Assembly: GCA_045124055.1 (NCBI GenBank)
Contig: JBGVKZ010000007.1
Location: forward strand, 1-27,277
DNA from: CALZKI01 sp045124055
GTDB lineage: Bacteria > Bacillota > Clostridia > Lachnospirales > Lachnospiraceae
Length of the DNA stretch: 27,277 nt
Reading direction: 5' to 3'
Part shown: one piece after another, positions 15,315 through 23,198 of the stretch
Layout: each line of letters begins with the position of its first letter
How positions within the stretch are numbered: position 1 is the stretch's first letter
Position numbers and translations under genes: made by a program
Notes under the pieces: generated by a model
Database searches by the model: none
What the model was told of the DNA's origin: nothing
Seen by the model: the letters and a program-made list of their open reading frames with translations, nothing else

Positions 15315-15773
15315 ATGGCAGCATCTTATATCAGTGTCCCGAGGGACCTGACAAAAGTAAAAAGCAAGGTGATGTTCAATCTGACAAAAAGACAGCTGAT
15401 CTGTTTTGGTCTGGCGGCTCTCATTGGAGTACCGTCCTTCTTTTTGCTCAAAACAGTAGTGAAAGTCAATACGGCAGTTATGGGGATGATGGTGATTATG
15501 ATGCCATTCTTTTTTCTTGCCATGTATGAGAAGAACGGTCAGCCGCTGGAGGTCATTTTGAGTCACATGATACAGGCAATCTTTAAGAGGCCGAAGATAC
15601 GTCCGTATATGACGGACAATTATTATGATGCGCTTTTGCGGCAGGCAAAAGCAGAAAAGGAGGTAGAAAACATTGTTCGATTTTCGCAAAAAGAAAAATC
15701 AGGAAAACAGAAAGTTCATAATGCCGGAAGGGTTGACCAGGGACGAGCAGAAAGCGGTAAAGGAAGCCATTAA
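15315..15773 (+). CDS. PrgI family conjugal transfer protein
   Basis: A 152-residue protein starting MAASYISVPRDLTKVKSKV, the typical opening of PrgI-family proteins (VirB3-like position in Gram-positive type IV secretion). Two transmembrane helices lie at about 27-45 and 52-70. A cytoplasmic segment with KRPKIRPYMTDNYYDALLRQ follows, then a basic tail. It begins 11 bases after the VirB6-like gene behind taaggagg. Its 3' end overlaps the VirB4-derived frame by 101 bases, an overlap common in these compact transfer operons. It seems complete, but isolated from a working transfer system. Confidence 0.83.
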   Translation: MAASYISVPRDLTKVKSKVMFNLTKRQLICFGLAALIGVPSFFLLKTVVKVNTAVMGMMVIMMPFFFLAMYEKNGQPLEVILSHMIQAIFKRPKIRPYMTDNYYDALLRQAKAEKEVENIVRFSQKEKSGKQKVHNAGRVDQGRAESGKGSH

Positions 15774-16404
15774 AAAGGCCAGAAAAAATGATGGCACGCC
15801 GAGAACGGCACAGCAGAGCATACCGTTTGACAGGATGTTTCCGGATGGTATTTGCAGGGTTGGACTTGATTATTATACAAAGACCATCCAGTTTCAGGAT
15901 ACAAAGTTTTATAATTTAATGATGATGTACCGCTGTGCTATCCGGGAAATTCAAACCAAACTTGAGGTTTTAGATGATGAATTTTCAGTTGAGAACAATC
16001 GAAATCCTATTTCTTTTATAAAAACAAGAATTAAGAAGCCCAATAGTATTTACGATAAACTGCAGAAGATGGGATATGAATTTACAACAGAAAATATACA
16101 GACATATCTCAATGATGTAGCAGGCGTTCGAATAGTTTGTGCGTTTATTGACGATATTTATATGATATCAGATTTGATTACCCAACAGGATGATATTAAA
16201 GTTATTGAAATAAAAGATTATATAAAAAATCCAAAATCGAATGGTTATCGAAGCTATCATATGATTGTTGAAATACCAGTATTTTTTGCTAAGGGTAAAA
16301 CACCTATGCGTGTAGAATTACTTCATTCTGCAAGAGCTATCATTGAAGCAGATAATGAAATGCAGAGAATAAAAGACAAAATTGGTATGTTTCACGAAAT
16401 TTAG
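15673..16404 (+). pseudogene. Chimera: VirB4 N-terminus fused to truncated small alarmone synthetase
   Basis: The frame starts at TTG 15673 behind aaaggagg. Residues 1-76 match the N-terminus of an ICE VirB4/TraE-type ATPase (LTRDEQKAVKEAIKKARKND, FDRMFPDGICRVG, KTIQFQD). At about base 15900 it switches to a RelA/SpoT-type small alarmone synthetase: FYNLMMMYRCAIREIQTKL, RIKKPNSIYDKL, LNDVAGVRIVCAF and NPKSNGYRSYHMIV. The conserved EVQIRT-type segment and following helices (normally QIRT...DFWASLEH) are missing. PMRVE joins directly to LLHSARAIIEADNEMQRIKDKI, which resembles the family C-terminus. VirB4 lacks all Walker motifs, and the synthetase lacks part of its active site, so (p)ppGpp synthesis is doubtful. 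It is best read as a double deletion scar. Confidence 0.78.
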
Positions 16405-16439
16405 GGAGAAAACTGAGCAAGTAGGAAGGTGGAATATAT

Positions 16440-17999
16440 ATGAAACAAGATACTTTAGAGGGCAAAGCAAAAACAAAAAATGGGGTAAAACGGCTGTGTT
16501 TTTCCATAATCTGCATTCTTTTGGAAGTGATTTTTATTATTACTATCGTAACACGCTTGAATGAATATGCAGAAATCATAAATTTATTTACAAGGATTTT
16601 GAGTGGGATCTTGGTTTTGGGATTGTACGCATCAAATAAGACATCCTCTATGAAAATGCCTTGGGTCATCTTAATTCTAATTTTCCCAATTATGGGTGTA
16701 GGCCTGTATTTGTTGATTGGTTTGAATGGTGGCACACATAAAATGCGTGAGCGATATGCAGAAATTGATAGCAAATTGTTACCAATGCTTCCGGACAGTC
16801 AGGAGTGTTTGAGCAGAATAAAAGAAACAATTCCGAAAGCAGGAAATATAGCAAGTTACATACAAAGAAATTCGCAGTATCCAATCTATCAGAATACGGA
16901 TATTGTGTATTTTGATGAAGCAGTGAAAGGATTAGAGGCACAGCTTAAGGATTTGAAGAAAGCACAGAAGTTTATCTTTATGGAATATCATGCGATAGAA
17001 GACGCTGAAGCATGGCATAAGATTCAAGATGTTCTGGAAGAGCGAGTAAAAGCAGGTGTGAAAGTTAGAGTATTCTACGATGATATGGGTTCTATAGGCT
17101 TTATTAACACAGATTTTGTGAAAAAGATGGAGGCAATAGGAATTCATTGCCGTGTATTCAATCCGTTTGTGCCAGGTTTAAATCTGTTTTTGAACAATCG
17201 TGATCATAGAAAAATAACAGTTATTGATGGAAAAGTCGGATTTACAGGTGGATATAATCTAGCAAACGAATATTTTAATTACACACACCCGTATGGACAG
17301 TGGAAAGATACAGGTATTCGTTTAGAAGGAGATGCTGTTCAGTCGCTTACGGTGACATTTTTGGAAATGTGGAATGCAGTAAGTGATAAGGATGCTAATG
17401 ATTCTGATTTTAGTAAATACCTTTTCCAATATGATTATGCGGCACAGCAAACTGGGTTTGTTCAACCTTATGCAGACAGCCCTATGGATAATGAGCAAGT
17501 AGGAGAAGAAGTTTATATCAGTATGATAAATAAAGCTGAAAAATATTGTTGGTTTATGACTCCATATCTAATCATAACAGATGAAATGACGCATGCGTTA
17601 TGTCTGGCTGCTAAGCGAGGGGTAGACGTAAGAATTATCACACCTGGTATCCCTGATAAAAAATTCATTTATAATATAACTCGTTCTTTTTATCATGGAT
17701 TAGTTAAACATGGTGTTCGTGTTTATGAGTGGACTCCTGGTTTCTGTCATGCAAAAATGAGTGTGGCAGATGACTGTATGGCAACTTGTGGAACAATTAA
17801 TCTGGATTATCGAAGTTTATATCACCATTTTGAAAACGGCTGTTTTATGGCAGATTGTCAGGCAGTTGTGGAAATAAAAAATGATCTGATAAGAACGATG
17901 GGAGAATGTCGTGATGTGACAGACCAATATCAAACCGGACGAAGTGCATATTTGCGACTGGGACAATTATTTATGAGATTATTTGCTGGATTGCTATAA
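16440..17999 (+). CDS. cls: Cardiolipin synthase, two-HKD phospholipase D family
   Basis: Membrane enzyme that condenses two phosphatidylglycerols (or PG with another donor) into cardiolipin. The 519 residues begin with two membrane helices at about 18-38 and 52-68, plus a third hydrophobic run at 74-94 ending in YLLIGLNGG, as in the Cls N-terminal PLDc_N region. Two catalytic HKD motifs are intact: HRKITVIDG (His256, Lys258, Asp263) and HAKMSVADD (His437, Lys439, Asp444). The start ATG has aggaaggtgg upstream. It lies 35 bases after the alarmone-synthetase scar, has its own strong terminator downstream, and precedes a second PLD-family gene. Composition is intermediate between the core genes and the ICE remnant. 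Confidence 0.92.
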   Translation: MKQDTLEGKAKTKNGVKRLCFSIICILLEVIFIITIVTRLNEYAEIINLFTRILSGILVLGLYASNKTSSMKMPWVILILIFPIMGVGLYLLIGLNGGTHKMRERYAEIDSKLLPMLPDSQECLSRIKETIPKAGNIASYIQRNSQYPIYQNTDIVYFDEAVKGLEAQLKDLKKAQKFIFMEYHAIEDAEAWHKIQDVLEERVKAGVKVRVFYDDMGSIGFINTDFVKKMEAIGIHCRVFNPFVPGLNLFLNNRDHRKITVIDGKVGFTGGYNLANEYFNYTHPYGQWKDTGIRLEGDAVQSLTVTFLEMWNAVSDKDANDSDFSKYLFQYDYAAQQTGFVQPYADSPMDNEQVGEEVYISMINKAEKYCWFMTPYLIITDEMTHALCLAAKRGVDVRIITPGIPDKKFIYNITRSFYHGLVKHGVRVYEWTPGFCHAKMSVADDCMATCGTINLDYRSLYHHFENGCFMADCQAVVEIKNDLIRTMGECRDVTDQYQTGRSAYLRLGQLFMRLFAGLL

Positions 18000-18010
18000 G
18001 AATCTGATGA

Positions 18011-18067
18011 AACGACCTTTCAAAAAACAGTTGATTTAGAAGTTAACTGTTTTTGAAAGGCCGTTTT
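18011..18067 (+). terminator. Strong intrinsic terminator after cls
   Basis: aacgacctttcaaaaaacag pairs with ctgtttttgaaaggccgtt in an approximately 20-bp stem with one small bulge, followed by ttttt. It separates cls from the next operon. Confidence 0.9.
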
Positions 18068-18129
18068 TGCTATATCTAACAGTCTGTTGTACAAAGAAGA
18101 TTTTGCATGGATGAAAAAAACAAACCTTG

Positions 18130-18166
18130 TTGAGGTTAAATTGAGATTGACTTTGTATTGTATAAG
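18130..18166 (+). promoter_or_regulatory. Candidate promoter with 11-bp-spaced direct repeat
   Basis: TTGAGGTTAAA (18130) and TTGAGATTGAC (18141) form a direct repeat with exactly 11-bp spacing, the geometry expected for an OmpR-family regulator dimer. A -10-like TATAAG lies at 18161 and the gene starts at 18196. A consensus -35 at the correct distance is not obvious: TTGAGA at 18141 gives a 14-base spacer. That would suit an activator-dependent promoter. The regulator encoded downstream at 19647 is the natural candidate to bind it. Confidence 0.45.
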
Positions 18167-18195
18167 TATGAAAAAAAGGAATTAGGTGATGTACA

Positions 18196-19629
18196 ATGAA
18201 AAAGCATAAAATATGTAAAATCCTTCTTGTTATACTGACAATTTTTTTATGTGTGGCTTTTTATGAATTGCTCGGAATCTGCGTTGCATATAAAAAGCAG
18301 CCGGAAGTGTCCAATACAACCAAAAAAGAAACAAAAAATGGGTCATGGAACGAATGCAGTGAAAATACAGAACGGGCAGTAATCATAGAAAAGAATCCAG
18401 AAGCGCTTTTACAAAGAGTGCGTTTGATCAAGAATGCAAAAGAGGAAATTATTCTTTCTACGTTTGCATTCAAATCCGATGAAAGTGGGAAATTGATCTT
18501 AGGAGCTCTTCGTGATGCGGCAGACAGAGGTGTACATGTTCGCTTGCTGGTAGATGGAATGGAGAGTTGGATTGATATGGAAGGTAATCCGTATTTTTAT
18601 GCATTATCTTCCCATGAGAATGTTGAAATCAAATTATACAATAAGGCCAATCCGTTGAAACCGTGGAAAATGATGGGTAGAATGCATGATAAATATTTGA
18701 TTGCAGATGGAAAGAGATATATTCTTGGGGGAAGAAATACATACAATTATTTTCTGGGTGATTTTCCGGGACATAAGAACTATGACAGAGACGTGTTAGT
18801 GGTTTGCGATGAACCTGAGAAAGAAAATTCAGTTAACCAGTTGTCAGAGTATTTTGAAACCATATGGAATCAGGAAGACAGTGGTTATTTTCATAACAAT
18901 AAAAAACTGGCAAATAGAAAATCTGTAAAGAACGCAGTTTTAGAGCTGCAGAACGGATATCAGAAATATTTTGAAGAGAATAAGGAAAGAATCTGCGATA
19001 CCGATTACACGGACGAAACTTTTGAGACAGAAAAGATTGCATTAGTGTCAAATCCTATTCACACAGGTTCCAAAGAACCAGTAGTGTGGTATCAGTTGGG
19101 AGAATTGATGAAAAATGCAAAAAATCGTGTGAAGATCCACACGCCATATATTATCTGTAATGATATGATGTATAATACATGGGAGGAGATTGCAGAGAAC
19201 GTTTCAGATTTTTCTATCATGACAAATTCAGTTGCGAATAATGGAAATCCATTTGGGGCTGCCGATTATGCGAAAAACAGAAATAGAATCTTAAGTACAG
19301 GAATTAATATCTGGGAATATGAAGGCGGTTATTCATACCACGGAAAAAGTATTCTGATTGACGATGATCTGTCTGTAATCGGTTCCTTTAATATGGACAT
19401 GAGAAGTACATATCTGGATACGGAACTGATGCTTGTAATACGCAGTAAAGATATTAATAAACAGTTGGAAGAGGGCATGATGGAATATGAAAAAGTGTCC
19501 CGTCAGATATTAGAAGGCGGAACTTATAATGATCCATATCATGTAGAGCCAATCGAATTAACAAAGAAACGTCAGAGAAAAATATTTTTAGTACAGCATC
19601 TGCTTGGATGGGCATGGTATCTGTTTTAA
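18196..19629 (+). CDS. Membrane-anchored PLD-family phosphatidyltransferase-like protein
   Basis: A 477-residue protein with one N-terminal hydrophobic helix at about 8-31 (signal anchor), then a Ser/Thr/Lys-rich linker and two phospholipase D domains. HKD motif 1 is MHDKYLIADGKRYILGGRN (His164, Lys166, Asp171); motif 2 is YHGKSILIDDDLSVIGSFN (His382, Lys384, Asp389). Both are complete, so the protein is probably active on phospholipids or another phosphodiester, with the bulk on the outer face if the anchor works as predicted. It lacks the two-helix Cls N-terminus, so it is not a standard cardiolipin synthase. It is first in an apparent operon with a regulator (17 bases downstream), a sensor kinase and a FUSC protein. 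Substrate unknown. Confidence 0.83.
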   Translation: MKKHKICKILLVILTIFLCVAFYELLGICVAYKKQPEVSNTTKKETKNGSWNECSENTERAVIIEKNPEALLQRVRLIKNAKEEIILSTFAFKSDESGKLILGALRDAADRGVHVRLLVDGMESWIDMEGNPYFYALSSHENVEIKLYNKANPLKPWKMMGRMHDKYLIADGKRYILGGRNTYNYFLGDFPGHKNYDRDVLVVCDEPEKENSVNQLSEYFETIWNQEDSGYFHNNKKLANRKSVKNAVLELQNGYQKYFEENKERICDTDYTDETFETEKIALVSNPIHTGSKEPVVWYQLGELMKNAKNRVKIHTPYIICNDMMYNTWEEIAENVSDFSIMTNSVANNGNPFGAADYAKNRNRILSTGINIWEYEGGYSYHGKSILIDDDLSVIGSFNMDMRSTYLDTELMLVIRSKDINKQLEEGMMEYEKVSRQILEGGTYNDPYHVEPIELTKKRQRKIFLVQHLLGWAWYLF

Positions 19630-19646
19630 TAAGGAGGAAGGAAAAC

Positions 19647-20318
19647 GTGTTTCAAATATTGATTGTAGAAGATGATAAAGAATTAAGCCAGCTATTTCAA
19701 AAAGTGCTTGAGAAGAATGGATATCAGGTCAAAAGTGCATCGGATGGAGCACTGGCATTAGAAATATTGGATAAAGAGTATATTGATCTGATCATTTCCG
19801 ATATTATGATGCCGGTTATGGATGGTTATGAACTGGTGTCGGAACTCCGTTCAGCAGGATATCAGATACCGGTACTTATGATTACTGCGAAAGGTTCCTT
19901 TGATGATATGCGCCAGGGATTTCTTTCGGGAAGTGACGATTATATGGTAAAACCGGTAAATGTGAATGAAATGGTTTTAAGAGTCGGAGCACTGCTTCGC
20001 CGTGCACAGATACTGAATGAACACAAAATTGTGATCGGTTCAACAGAGTTTGATTATGATGCAATGACGGTTACAACTGATAAGGAAAGTATTGTTTTGC
20101 CTAAAAAAGAATTCCTGCTTTTATATAAGCTTGCAGCTTCGCCAGGCAGAACATTTACAAAACAACAGTTGATGGATGAAGTATGGGGATACGAGACGGA
20201 GGCAGACCCACATACGATAGAGGTACATATAGGAAGAATCAGAGAGCGTTTTAAAGATAACCCGGATTTTGAAATCGTAACAATGCGTGGAATTGGATAC
20301 AAGGTGGTGAAAAAATAA
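19647..20318 (+). CDS. OmpR/PhoB-family response regulator
   Basis: A 223-residue regulator. The start is assigned to GTG 19647, giving MFQILIVEDDKELSQLF, behind taaggagga; an upstream in-frame ATG would overlap the PLD gene and lacks that site. The receiver domain shows Glu8-Asp9-Asp10, phospho-acceptor Asp52 in IISDIMMPVMDG, Thr80 and Lys102. The winged-helix effector domain occupies about 125-222, with KKEFLLLYKLAASPGRTFTK and the end RGIGYKVVKK. Its stop overlaps the kinase start (TAATG), so the two are translationally coupled. It probably controls its own operon; see the 11-bp direct repeat upstream of the PLD gene. Confidence 0.94.
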   Translation: MFQILIVEDDKELSQLFQKVLEKNGYQVKSASDGALALEILDKEYIDLIISDIMMPVMDGYELVSELRSAGYQIPVLMITAKGSFDDMRQGFLSGSDDYMVKPVNVNEMVLRVGALLRRAQILNEHKIVIGSTEFDYDAMTVTTDKESIVLPKKEFLLLYKLAASPGRTFTKQQLMDEVWGYETEADPHTIEVHIGRIRERFKDNPDFEIVTMRGIGYKVVKK

Positions 20319-21361
20319 TGGAACAAAAGAAAGAAAAAGGATTGCGGATCCGATCCTGTCTGACTGGTGCAATCTGGCTGGCACTTGTATTTTCAACAGT
20401 CATATCTGCTTTATTATTTGCTTTTTTGAATCATTTTTTTAATTTGCCGGGCAGCATACCTGTGCTTGGCTGGCTTTTGATTTTCAATACATTGATTGCA
20501 GGGCTGATCACTTCTTTTATCAATGCAAAGTTACTGGAACCAATTACCAGACTTAGTAAAGCAATGAAGGAAGTTTCTCGGGGAGATTTTGAACAGCATT
20601 TGGAAACGAACAGCCGTATAGCAGAAGTTGGAGAATCTTATCAAAGTTTTAACGTTATGACAAAAGAACTTCGTGCAACAGAGGTGCTGCAGATGGATTT
20701 TGTATCTGATGTTTCTCATGAGTTTAAGACCCCGATTAATGCCATTGAAGGATATACAATGCTGCTTCAGGGAGAAGAACTGTCTCCGGATCAAGAGGAA
20801 TATGTAGAAAAAATCTTATTTAACACCCAAAGACTTTCCGGATTGGTTGGTAATATTTTGCTGTTATCCAAGTTAGAGAATCAGAATATACCAATGAAAA
20901 AAACAGAATATCGTCTGGATGAACAGATCCGCCAGGCATTTCTTTCATTGGAAACAAAATGGACAGAAAAAGAAATTGGTTTTCAGGTAGAATTGGAGGA
21001 AGTTAAATATACTGGGAATGAAGGACTTTTTATGCATATCTGGATAAATCTTTTGGATAATGCGATTAAGTTCAGCCCTTCAAAGGGGACAATTACGATG
21101 TTTCTGAAACAAGAACAGGATTCTGTTAAGTTCATTCTGGAAGATGAAGGACCAGGAATAGAGGATGATGTAAAATCCAGAATATTTGACAAGTTCTATC
21201 AGGTAGATGGATCTCATAAAGCAGAAGGAAATGGCCTAGGTCTTGCACTTGTAAAACGGATTGTAGATAGTGCCGGAGGAACAATCAAAGCAGAAAACCG
21301 TGAATATGGTGGATGCAGATTTGTTGTAGAGCTTCCAATACAGAAAGATGAGGCCATATAA
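20318..21361 (+). CDS. Intramembrane-sensing HAMP histidine kinase
   Basis: A 347-residue kinase with two transmembrane helices at about 15-39 and 46-69. The external loop between them is only a few residues, so there is no room for an extracellular sensor domain. This is the layout of intramembrane-sensing kinases, which in Firmicutes usually respond to envelope stress or to a partner membrane protein. A HAMP segment follows (LLEPITRLSKAMKEVSRGDF, 72-91). The HisKA domain has SHEFKTPINAI with His134. The ATPase domain has the N-box NLLDNAIKFS (Asn248), DEGPG (276-280) and GNGLGLALVKRIV. All motifs are intact. The FUSC gene begins 31 bases downstream and may encode the partner or output. Confidence 0.92.
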   Translation: MEQKKEKGLRIRSCLTGAIWLALVFSTVISALLFAFLNHFFNLPGSIPVLGWLLIFNTLIAGLITSFINAKLLEPITRLSKAMKEVSRGDFEQHLETNSRIAEVGESYQSFNVMTKELRATEVLQMDFVSDVSHEFKTPINAIEGYTMLLQGEELSPDQEEYVEKILFNTQRLSGLVGNILLLSKLENQNIPMKKTEYRLDEQIRQAFLSLETKWTEKEIGFQVELEEVKYTGNEGLFMHIWINLLDNAIKFSPSKGTITMFLKQEQDSVKFILEDEGPGIEDDVKSRIFDKFYQVDGSHKAEGNGLGLALVKRIVDSAGGTIKAENREYGGCRFVVELPIQKDEAI

Positions 21362-21392
21362 GTTTAAGAAAAACAGATAGAGGAGGAATTAC

Positions 21393-22442
21393 ATGACATT
21401 TTATCAGGAGTTGCAGTTAAATCAGGCAGGTTCTAAAAACCTGTTGAAAAAGAGTGAAACACGAAAAGAAAAATTATATCATATGTGGGTATATCTGGTG
21501 AAGATAGCTGTTACAATGGCATTTTGTTTTTTCTTTGTTAGTATTTTCAGCATCCTATTTGGAAATGAGAACAGCATTGTAGGTGTAGTAGTCTTATTAT
21601 GTCTCATGGTGTTTCGGAATGCGGATCTGGGGATCCACACCGGACAATCTACGATGCTTTTGGCTTTGTTCTTTGTAATTATGACTGTATGTCCGCATTT
21701 AGCAAATCAGTTTTCACCGGTATTGGGAATGCTGTTAAATATTGCGGCACTGGCTGTGTTGATTCTGTTCGGATGCCATAATCCATTCATGTTTAATCAA
21801 TCTACATTGGTTCTTGGGTATCTGCTGCTATATGGTTATGATGTTACGGGAAAAAGCTATCAGACGCGATTAGTCGGAATGGCTTTAGGTGCAGCACTTA
21901 CCTGCTTCGTATTTTATCGAAATCATAAAAACAAAACTTATAAAAGAAATCTGAAAGATCTGATACAAGAATTTGATATCACTTCTTCCAGAACAAAATG
22001 GCAGATATGTCAGATTTTATGCGTACCGATTGTCCTTTGCATTGCAGAACTTTGTAATATGCCACGTGCAATGTGGGCTAGTATTGCGGCCATGTCCGCG
22101 ATTTTGCCGTTTAGGGAAGATATGCACTACAGAGTCCGTAAAAGGATTGTCGGAAATATTGCAGGTGTTATATGTTTTACAGTATTATATTTTCTGCTTC
22201 CTTCGTCAATCTATGCATATATAGGAATTCTTGGTGGAATCGGTGTAGGATTTTCAGCACAATATGGCTGGCAGGCAGTATTTAACACATTTGGTGCTTT
22301 AGCCATTGCTGCAGAGACTTATGGACTACAAGGAGCGGTTAGTCTTAGAGTGATTCAAAATGTTTTTGGTGTTGTGTTTGCTTTAGCATTTTGTGTTATA
22401 TTTTATTGGTTTATGTCTAAAAAAAAGGAAAGTGCGCTATAA
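21393..22442 (+). CDS. FUSC-family integral membrane protein
   Basis: A 349-residue protein with two hydrophobic blocks of four to six helices each (about 28-170 and 205-340), separated by a short basic cytoplasmic linker (HKNKTYKRNLKDLIQEFD). The second block starts with the family-typical NMPRAMWASIAAMSAILPFREDMHYRVRKR segment (given in part), recognisable as the FUSC/aromatic-acid-exporter fold; a related LGIHTGQSTM occurs in the first. Members are linked to efflux of aromatic acids or other compounds, but many are uncharacterised. It is fourth in the PLD-regulator-kinase-FUSC operon, with agaggaggaa before the ATG. An efflux or membrane-sensing role is inferred from context. Confidence 0.8.
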   Translation: MTFYQELQLNQAGSKNLLKKSETRKEKLYHMWVYLVKIAVTMAFCFFFVSIFSILFGNENSIVGVVVLLCLMVFRNADLGIHTGQSTMLLALFFVIMTVCPHLANQFSPVLGMLLNIAALAVLILFGCHNPFMFNQSTLVLGYLLLYGYDVTGKSYQTRLVGMALGAALTCFVFYRNHKNKTYKRNLKDLIQEFDITSSRTKWQICQILCVPIVLCIAELCNMPRAMWASIAAMSAILPFREDMHYRVRKRIVGNIAGVICFTVLYFLLPSSIYAYIGILGGIGVGFSAQYGWQAVFNTFGALAIAAETYGLQGAVSLRVIQNVFGVVFALAFCVIFYWFMSKKKESAL

Positions 22443-22510
22443 TGATGGTCATATTGGTCGCTCTGTATATTATCCAGAATACCAGGACTCTTAAGGGAGA
22501 GACTGTATAA
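22442..22510 (+). CDS. Possible 22-residue hydrophobic mini-protein coupled to the FUSC gene
   Basis: A frame MMVILVALYIIQNTRTLKGE followed by TV and a stop begins at the ATG that overlaps the FUSC stop codon (TAATG). The first 11 residues are strongly hydrophobic, the rest polar. The overlap is typical of translational coupling, so a small membrane peptide is possible. It is equally possible that this is the decayed 5' end of a lost gene: no other open frame continues from it, and the next 80 bases show no features. Evidence is positional only. Confidence 0.25.
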   Translation: MMVILVALYIIQNTRTLKGETV

Positions 22511-22591
22511 GCAATTTTATATTGCAATGACTAGAAAAATATTTAGGAGAACTGATTCATTATAAAGGGCTATCAGATATGAAGAATAAAA

Positions 22592-23116
22592 AGACAAGAA
22601 GAGTTTTTAGCTTATGCTGAACTCGTGGAAAATATAAAGCAGATGGTAAAAAATAATGGTGTTAGGGCGTTTGCCCTTGAAGGTGACTACGGCGGCTGCG
22701 GGCAGGTAAACCGATATATACACGGCGGTGAGGGGACAGCACAGGAAGCAGCTGCAGCGATTGGATTTTCCATTTATAGAACGGAAGAGATGGCAGAACT
22801 TATCTCCTATATGCGCCAGTACAATGAAAGTGAAAAGCGTACAATTCAGGTGTTTTATTCCCATGACCCTTTAGCAAAGGCGGCAAAACTGGCGGGATTT
22901 GATATTTGTTGGTTGGATTTTACTAAAGTCCCGGAAAATTCTGAACTGGGTAGGCAGGCTTCTGAATACACCTATATGGGAACACTTGGAGAAAGCTACT
23001 CAATCATTATGCGATTTCTTCCTCCAAGTTATCGAATGTTTCAACCTCCTGCGGTGCTTTATGATAGTATGATATTTGTAACGGATGCGAACCCTACAAA
23101 AATATTAGAAGAATAG
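22592..23116 (+). pseudogene. Erythromycin esterase family gene with large internal deletion
   Basis: Homology starts at about RQEEFLAYAELVENIK, without a start codon that gives the whole family N-terminus; the earliest in-frame candidate is GTG 22625. The N-part contains FALEGDYGGCGQVNRYIHGG and EEMAELISYMRQYNES. At about base 22830 it jumps to KRTIQVFYSHDPLAKAAKL, and the rest is the family C-terminus (YTYMGTLGESYSIIMRFLPP through YDSMIFVTDANPTKIL). Normal members are around 400 residues; here the central portion, including catalytic residues, is missing, so hydrolysis of macrolides or other esters is not expected. The join keeps frame. The N-terminal active-site-type Glu in LEGDYGG is present. 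A hairpin repeat follows eight bases after the stop. Confidence 0.72.
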
Positions 23117-23124
23117 CGTATGCA

Positions 23125-23173
23125 AAACTTCCGGTTTGTCAGGGAGTCGAACAGAGCGGAAAATCGGAAGTTT
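23125..23173. repeat. Dispersed ~50-bp hairpin repeat, divergent copy
   Basis: Perfect 9-bp terminal inverted repeat aaacttccg/cggaagttt around a 31-base centre. The position (just after a stop codon), length and end structure match the three later copies, but the interior is only loosely similar, so membership of the same family is tentative. Confidence 0.5.
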
Positions 23174-23198
23174 ACGAATTGTCTAGGAGATATGATTT

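Noticed and set aside
15673..16404. An intact (p)ppGpp synthetase or a new ATPase-alarmone defence protein.
   Set aside because: The VirB4 part lacks Walker motifs and the synthetase part lacks the EVQIRT-type segment, so a deletion scar explains it better.
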